From Treponema sp. (GTDB lineage Bacteria; Spirochaetota; Spirochaetia; Treponematales; Breznakiellaceae), in assembly GCA_031267685.1 (NCBI GenBank), contig JAIRYV010000083.1, forward strand, positions 1 to 46,354: 46,354 nt of DNA. The letters run 5' to 3'. Positions 42,920 through 46,354 of the stretch are shown in pieces. Under the pieces are notes generated by a model that made no database searches, was not told where the DNA came from, and saw nothing but the letters and a program-made list of their open reading frames with translations. The translations under genes were made by a program, and so were the position numbers. The stretch's first letter is position 1. Every line of letters starts with the position of its first letter.

Positions 42920-44025
42920 TGCTTATGTCTGTACGGTTCTTCAGACTTCAGGTAGGTTTCCGCGTCAAAGACCTCAAGCAGTTTTTCCATAGAATTGTGG
43001 CTCACAATAGCGCCAATAACATCAGCGGATAGTTCTGCGGATGAAACCACCTCAAGATTGGGAATAGTCTCTGGCAGCAAGTCCGGGCAGTATACAGTAT
43101 CAGTTACCATGATATGGCGCAGCAGTCCTTCCTCTGTAAGCTGCTGCAAGCGCGTTGAGGCTGGCGTTGATAAGATCGGATGAACCGCGATGATGTTGAT
43201 CTCAGCAGGCTTGAGGGACTTCAGCGCCAGAATAAGGCTTTCCACTGAACACGCGGTGTCAATCATATCGTCCACGATCCACAGAACTTTGTCTTCAATG
43301 GGAACTGCCGAAAGTATATTGATGGATTCGATCTTATTAACCGTAGAATAGTCCCGCTGTTTATGCGCCACGACCAGATTTGCGCCAAAGGCATTGGCGA
43401 ACCCCCGGGCAAGCTTCTCTCCACCAGCATCAACAGAACAGAAAGCCCAGTTGGGACGCACTTCGCGGGTCAGGGTTTCGTAGTCGTGGATGTAGGCATC
43501 GCAGAGGTAGCGTTTGAGCAGGTTCAGCGCTGGAATGTCGTCAATCACGCAACAAGTTGGATCAAGCATGGACTTAGACTTATCAGAATGGAGCTGGTAG
43601 GTAACGATTTGTTGCGCGCCCAGACAGGATAAGGTTCTGAAATGCACCCAAAGGCCAACAGAACCTCGATGGTTTGTTCTGTCTGAACGCGAACACGAGA
43701 CAAAAGGCTCAAACACGATAATTTTTTCGGCCTGAGAGCGTTTCAAGGCGTCAACCGCGTGGAACAATTCGAGTTGCGCTTCAGGAACACTGATACCTGC
43801 TTCGTTGCGTGAGCATCCCGTGAACAGGATCACGGTTTTCCCCCGAATTGAGGACTTAACCACGACTTCGAGTTCGCCGTCCGCGAAACAATCAGTATGA
43901 AGCAGGTCAACGCCATTGATCGTGGCTGCTGCTTCTGTAAAACGAGGTAACTGGGTGATATGCTTCACGACCTGTGAAGCATAGTCCCGTGTTGACCTTG
44001 TGGCTGTAATGACAAATTCTTGCAT
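42916..44025 (-). CDS. prs: Ribose-phosphate pyrophosphokinase
   Basis: A 369-residue PRPP synthase with two phosphoribosyltransferase-type domains. The catalytic flexible loop region SCSRSDRTNHRGSVG is close to the canonical one, and the PRPP-binding loop reads VLWIVDDMIDTACS. It makes PRPP from ribose 5-phosphate and ATP for nucleotide synthesis. It is longer than typical Prs (about 315) by N-terminal and C-terminal additions. ATG 44025 is chosen over TTG 44031; TAGACT (minus strand, 44037-44032) ends 6 bases before it, without Shine-Dalgarno. Confidence 0.87.
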   Translation of the reverse strand: MQEFVITATRSTRDYASQVVKHITQLPRFTEAAATINGVDLLHTDCFADGELEVVVKSSIRGKTVILFTGCSRNEAGISVPEAQLELFHAVDALKRSQAEKIIVFEPFVSCSRSDRTNHRGSVGLWVHFRTLSCLGAQQIVTYQLHSDKSKSMLDPTCCVIDDIPALNLLKRYLCDAYIHDYETLTREVRPNWAFCSVDAGGEKLARGFANAFGANLVVAHKQRDYSTVNKIESINILSAVPIEDKVLWIVDDMIDTACSVESLILALKSLKPAEINIIAVHPILSTPASTRLQQLTEEGLLRHIMVTDTVYCPDLLPETIPNLEVVSSAELSADVIGAIVSHNSMEKLLEVFDAETYLKSEEPYRHKQ

Positions 44026-44068
44026 GACCAAAGTCTAGCGAAAACCCGTGTTTTGGCATAGTGCTGAG

Positions 44069-44386
44069 TCAGCAGGAGGCAGGATAAACGCATAGAATTA
44101 GAGCTACGAAGCACATGAACAGGAACGAACAGAAAACCAGGATGTGTCGTTGAGGACCGCGTTTGATATGCTCGGAGTGTGGCGCAATCCATGTGATTCG
44201 TGGTGATGTCTGGCGCCGCAGCGGCGGGCGTCGGTGTGGCTCTGGTGTCTGACACCTTGAACCGATGCTTTCCGGGTCAAGAACCGCACTCCGGCGAAAT
44301 GCCTGTGCTGGCAGTGCGGCACTCAGACACAGCAATGCCGCGCACAATAGCGCCTTTACAGACAAGGAATCTTGCAATATGATCAT
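44069..44386 (-). other. Possible truncated gene start (signal peptide only)
   Basis: The minus strand begins MIILQDSLSVKALLCAALLC followed by LSAALPAQA, a convincing signal peptide, but sequence after residue 45 runs into the GTGTCTGACAC repeat and loses protein character. It may be the 5' stub of a deleted gene. Confidence 0.35.
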
Positions 44387-44400
44387 ACCATAATCCTAAC

Positions 44401-45075
44401 CAGCAGAAATACACGCTGGTTATTGGGAACGCGGCCTATACCAGCATTACCCGGCTGAACAACCCGGTAAATGACGCCAACGATAAAGCGCCGCCCTGCG
44501 GAGCTTGGGCTTTACGGTGGACCAGGTAACCGACGCAGGGGGCAGATGGAGGAGGCAATAACGCGGTTCAAGAACCGTCTGAGTGTGGCGCGAGATTCCT
44601 ACGGGTTTTTCTATTATACGGGACACGGAGTGCAGAGCGCTGAGGGAAATTACCTGATACCAGTGAATGCGAACATCCCCAGCAAGGCGTATCTCCGGGA
44701 TCGTCGGTATCCATGCAGGCACTACTGGGCGAACTAAACTAAGCGGGGAACACCTTGAACATCGTGGTACTGGATTCGTGCCGGAACAATCCCTTTACCT
44801 GGGCGAAGAGCGATATTCGGGGTATGCAGGTGGTGAGTGAGCAGTCCATCGGCAGCATCATCGTGTACGCAACCGGCGCGGGGCAGGTCGCTAAGGATGG
44901 CACGGAGAGGAACGGGCTTTTTATATGTTTTTCGATCAGGAAGCCGTCAAGTATCGCACGAGCGGCGATGAGTATAGGAACAAAGGGGACTACGACCGGG
45001 CTATGGCGGACTACAGCGAGGCGTTGCGGATCGACCTCAATGATGCGGTGGCCAAAAACAATCTTAGAACGCCCG
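44401..45075 (+). pseudogene. Caspase-fold (C14, metacaspase-like) protease with TPR tail, frameshifted
   Basis: Read across at least three or four frame changes, the sequence gives QQKYTLVIGNAAYTSITRLN, AALRSLGFTVDQVTDAG, YGFFYYTGHGVQSAEGNYLI, NIVVLDSCRNNPFTWAKS and GSIIVYATGAGQVAKDG. The catalytic His (TGHG, codon 44624-44626) and Cys (DSCRNNPF, codon 44779-44781) of bacterial orthocaspases remain visible. A TPR-like stretch follows (GDEYRNKGDYDRAMADYSEA). The start has been lost. Caspase-TPR proteins are common in treponemes; this copy is dead. Confidence 0.8.
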
Positions 45076-45270
45076 ACTCCGCCGGGAAGCGGGGGTTTTG
45101 CCCACTCGGAGAGTGCAGCGGTGTGGGTGTGGCGCTGGTGTCTGGCACTGCAGCAGCAGGCATGACGCTGCTATTAAACCCCTTGAAAAGCAGATTTATC
45201 TGACCCGAAGGGTGGCTGATGAGTGTGGCGCTGGTGTCTGGCGCCATAGCGGTTGCGTGGGCATGACGGC
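45076..45270. repeat. GTGTCTGGCAC-type dispersed repeats after the caspase remnant
   Basis: Copies of GTGGCGCTGGTGTCTGGC near 45130 and 45226 belong to the same family as 44230-44246, 45712-45789 and 18590-18600. The GTGTCTGACAC core is an imperfect palindrome. No gene seen. Confidence 0.55.
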
Positions 45271-45299
45271 TTGAAACGCGCATATACACATAGTATCAT
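45271..45299 (+). promoter_or_regulatory. Promoter in front of the DUF3782-like remnant
   Basis: TTGAAA (45271-45276), 17 bases, TATCAT (45294-45299), followed by AAGGAGGG (45321-45328). Promoter and ribosome binding site survive although the start codon is lost. Confidence 0.6.
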
Positions 45300-45331
45300 T
45301 TTCGACCATAAGTTATATATAAGGAGGGAAG

Positions 45332-45568
45332 GTAGCCACGGCTGAGGAAGTCTGGGCTTTGCTTAGGGAGGTGGGTGAAAAACAGAAGGAGAATGCTGAA
45401 CAGATCGCGGAGTCGAGCAAGGAGACCCGCGAACATATTCATGAGCTGACGGCGAAGATGGCAAAGACAGATAAGCAGATCAATAAGCTGACTCAGCATA
45501 TTGGGAGTCTTGATCAGGATATTGGCGCGTTAGTTGAGGGTATGCTGACCTCTAAGCGTTGTCTGTAG
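45332..45568 (+). pseudogene. N-terminal remnant of a DUF3782-type coiled-coil/nuclease protein
   Basis: The frame reads VATAEEVWALLREVGEKQKE, NAEQIAESSKETREHIHELT, AKMAKTDKQINKLTQHIGSL, DQDIGALVEGMLTSKRCL, then a stop. This is the coiled-coil start of a common treponemal family that normally continues into a PD-(D/E)XK nuclease-like domain. The codon at the expected start (45332) is GTA behind a good AAGGAGG, so the start codon appears mutated, and the frame ends where the nuclease domain should begin. Confidence 0.65.
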
Positions 45569-45882
45569 GGAGACAGAAGCGCGACAGGCACAACCAGAGG
45601 GCGTTATCCTGGACAGTGCGCGCTGTTTTTAAGCGTGGTGGAGTGCGCGGGCAGGTAGTGCTTGACAGGCAAAGGCGTGGCGCTGGCGTCGCAGCAGCGG
45701 GTATGGCGCTGGCGTCTGGTACTGTAGTGGTGAGCGTGGCGCTGGTGTGTGGCACTGTAGTGGTGAGCGTGGCGCTGGTGTCAGACACCTTGAAAGGATA
45801 CTTTCAGGCATCTTAATACGGTACTATTAAACACTCTGAAGCGCTGGTGTCAGACATCCTTAGCACCCTAAAGCCTAAATTT
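45569..45882. repeat. Repeat-rich region with 33-bp units and dispersed hairpins
   Basis: Two 33-bp units at 45712-45744 and 45745-45777, followed by GTGTCAGACACC. TGAAAG-GATA-CTTTCA hairpin at 45791-45806 and TTAATA-CGGTAC-TATTAA at 45813-45830, the partner of the hairpin at 18555. CTGTTTTTAAGC at 45623-45634 matches 37774. Long open frames here are products of the 33-bp period. Confidence 0.7.
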
Positions 45883-46354
45883 TTGGCTCTCACAGAAAAC
45901 TCTGTTTGGCCCTAACAGAAAACTCTGTTTGGCTCTCACAGAAAACTCTGTTTGGCCCTCACAGAAAACTCTGTTTGGCCCTCACAGAAAACTCTGTTTG
46001 GCCCTAACAGAAAACTCTGTTTGGCCCTCACAGAAAACTCTGTTTGGCCCTCACAGAAAACTCTGTTTGGCTCTCACAGAAAACTCTGTTTGGCCCTCAC
46101 AGAAAACTCTGTTTGGCTCTCACAGAAAACTCTGTTTGGCCCTAACAGAAAACTCTGTTTGGCTCTCACAGAAAACTCTGTTTGGCCCTAACAGAAAACT
46201 CTGTTTGGCCCTAACAGAAAACTCTGTTTGGCTCTCACAGAAAACTCTGTTTGGCCCTAACAGAAAACTCTGTTTGGCCCTAACAGAAAACTCTGTTTGG
46301 CCCTAACAGAAAACTCTGTTTGGCCCTAACAGAAAACTCTGTTTGGCCCTAACA
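45883..46354. repeat. Palindromic tandem array, 23-bp unit, inverted centre (array 5)
   Basis: About 20.5 units of 23 bp running off the window. Spacer TTGGCCCTA, TTGGCTCTC or TTGGCCCTC, arm ACAGA, centre AAAC in every unit, arm TCTGT. The arms and spacer match array 4 but the centre is the reverse complement of its GTTT. With a period of 23 no frame is closed, so 23-residue repeat ORFs appear; they are not considered genes. Confidence 0.95.

Noticed and set aside
45929-46306. 125-residue ORF made of a 23-residue repeat
   Set aside because: It is array 5 read through; a 23-bp unit without stops in any frame gives such ORFs automatically. No ribosome binding site or start context.

Overview
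The window reads as chromosomal DNA of a host-associated spirochaete, most probably a Treponema of the termite-gut type. This is inference: it rests on the gene content (a treponeme-like mix of sugar ABC transporters, FlgM, PASTA-tailed PBP, DUF2156, BadF kinase and small lipoproteins), on roughly balanced base composition, on a poly-G tract of the kind treponemes use for phase variation, and on many degenerate toxin-antitoxin, caspase and Rpn/DUF3782-like remnants. No rRNA, plasmid or phage backbone is seen.

Layout. 0-1 kb: a palindromic tandem array directly upstream of an uncharacterised Fn3-like gene. 1.3-7.3 kb: a sugar-uptake operon (two LplB/LplC-type permeases, a substrate-binding protein interrupted at a 12-G tract, a secreted GH30 lipoprotein) behind a strong promoter with a LacI-type operator. 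7.4-10.9 kb (minus): DUF1015 protein, an Fe-ADH-fold protein lacking its metal ligands, flgM, rsmI. 11-14.3 kb: a second array, then a membrane protein, a Gfo/Idh oxidoreductase, a small membrane protein and a lactonase. 14.4-18.5 kb: efflux adaptor plus TolC-like protein, and a divergent nucleoside/sugar ABC ATPase without permeases. 18.7-25.6 kb: phosphodiesterase, DUF2156 protein, LysM-M23 envelope peptidase, lepB, a PBP and recA. 25.6-31.6 kb: lipoprotein, tRNA-Val(CAC), then an accessory zone with a broken toxin-antitoxin pair, an intact RelE-type pair, a repeat-domain lipoprotein plus a truncated relative, and a second Fn3-like gene with its own palindromic array upstream. 32-44 kb: (alpha/alpha)6 glycosidase-like protein, AraC regulator, gltX, a large 23-bp array, BadF kinase, TPR protein, a GntR-ABC (Ytr-type) operon and prs. 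44-46.35 kb: a gene graveyard (caspase and DUF3782-like remnants) ending in a second 23-bp array that runs off the window.

Most striking signal. Five intergenic arrays of unrelated sequence share one design: short perfect inverted arms around an asymmetric centre, repeated at a fixed period with constant spacers. In three or four of the arrays or array families the centre occurs in both orientations while the spacer does not flip (in the 23-bp family GTTT versus AAAC and CTTC versus GAAG, between ACAGA and TCTGT). Two arrays lie just upstream of the only two members of the Fn3-like family. Dispersed hairpins with compensatory base changes occur elsewhere. A second pattern is a group of genes (rsmI, the 11.3-kb membrane gene, an AraC regulator, gltX, a small gene at 39.4 kb, prs) with a -10-like box 5-6 nt before the start codon and no Shine-Dalgarno sequence, suggesting leaderless mRNAs.
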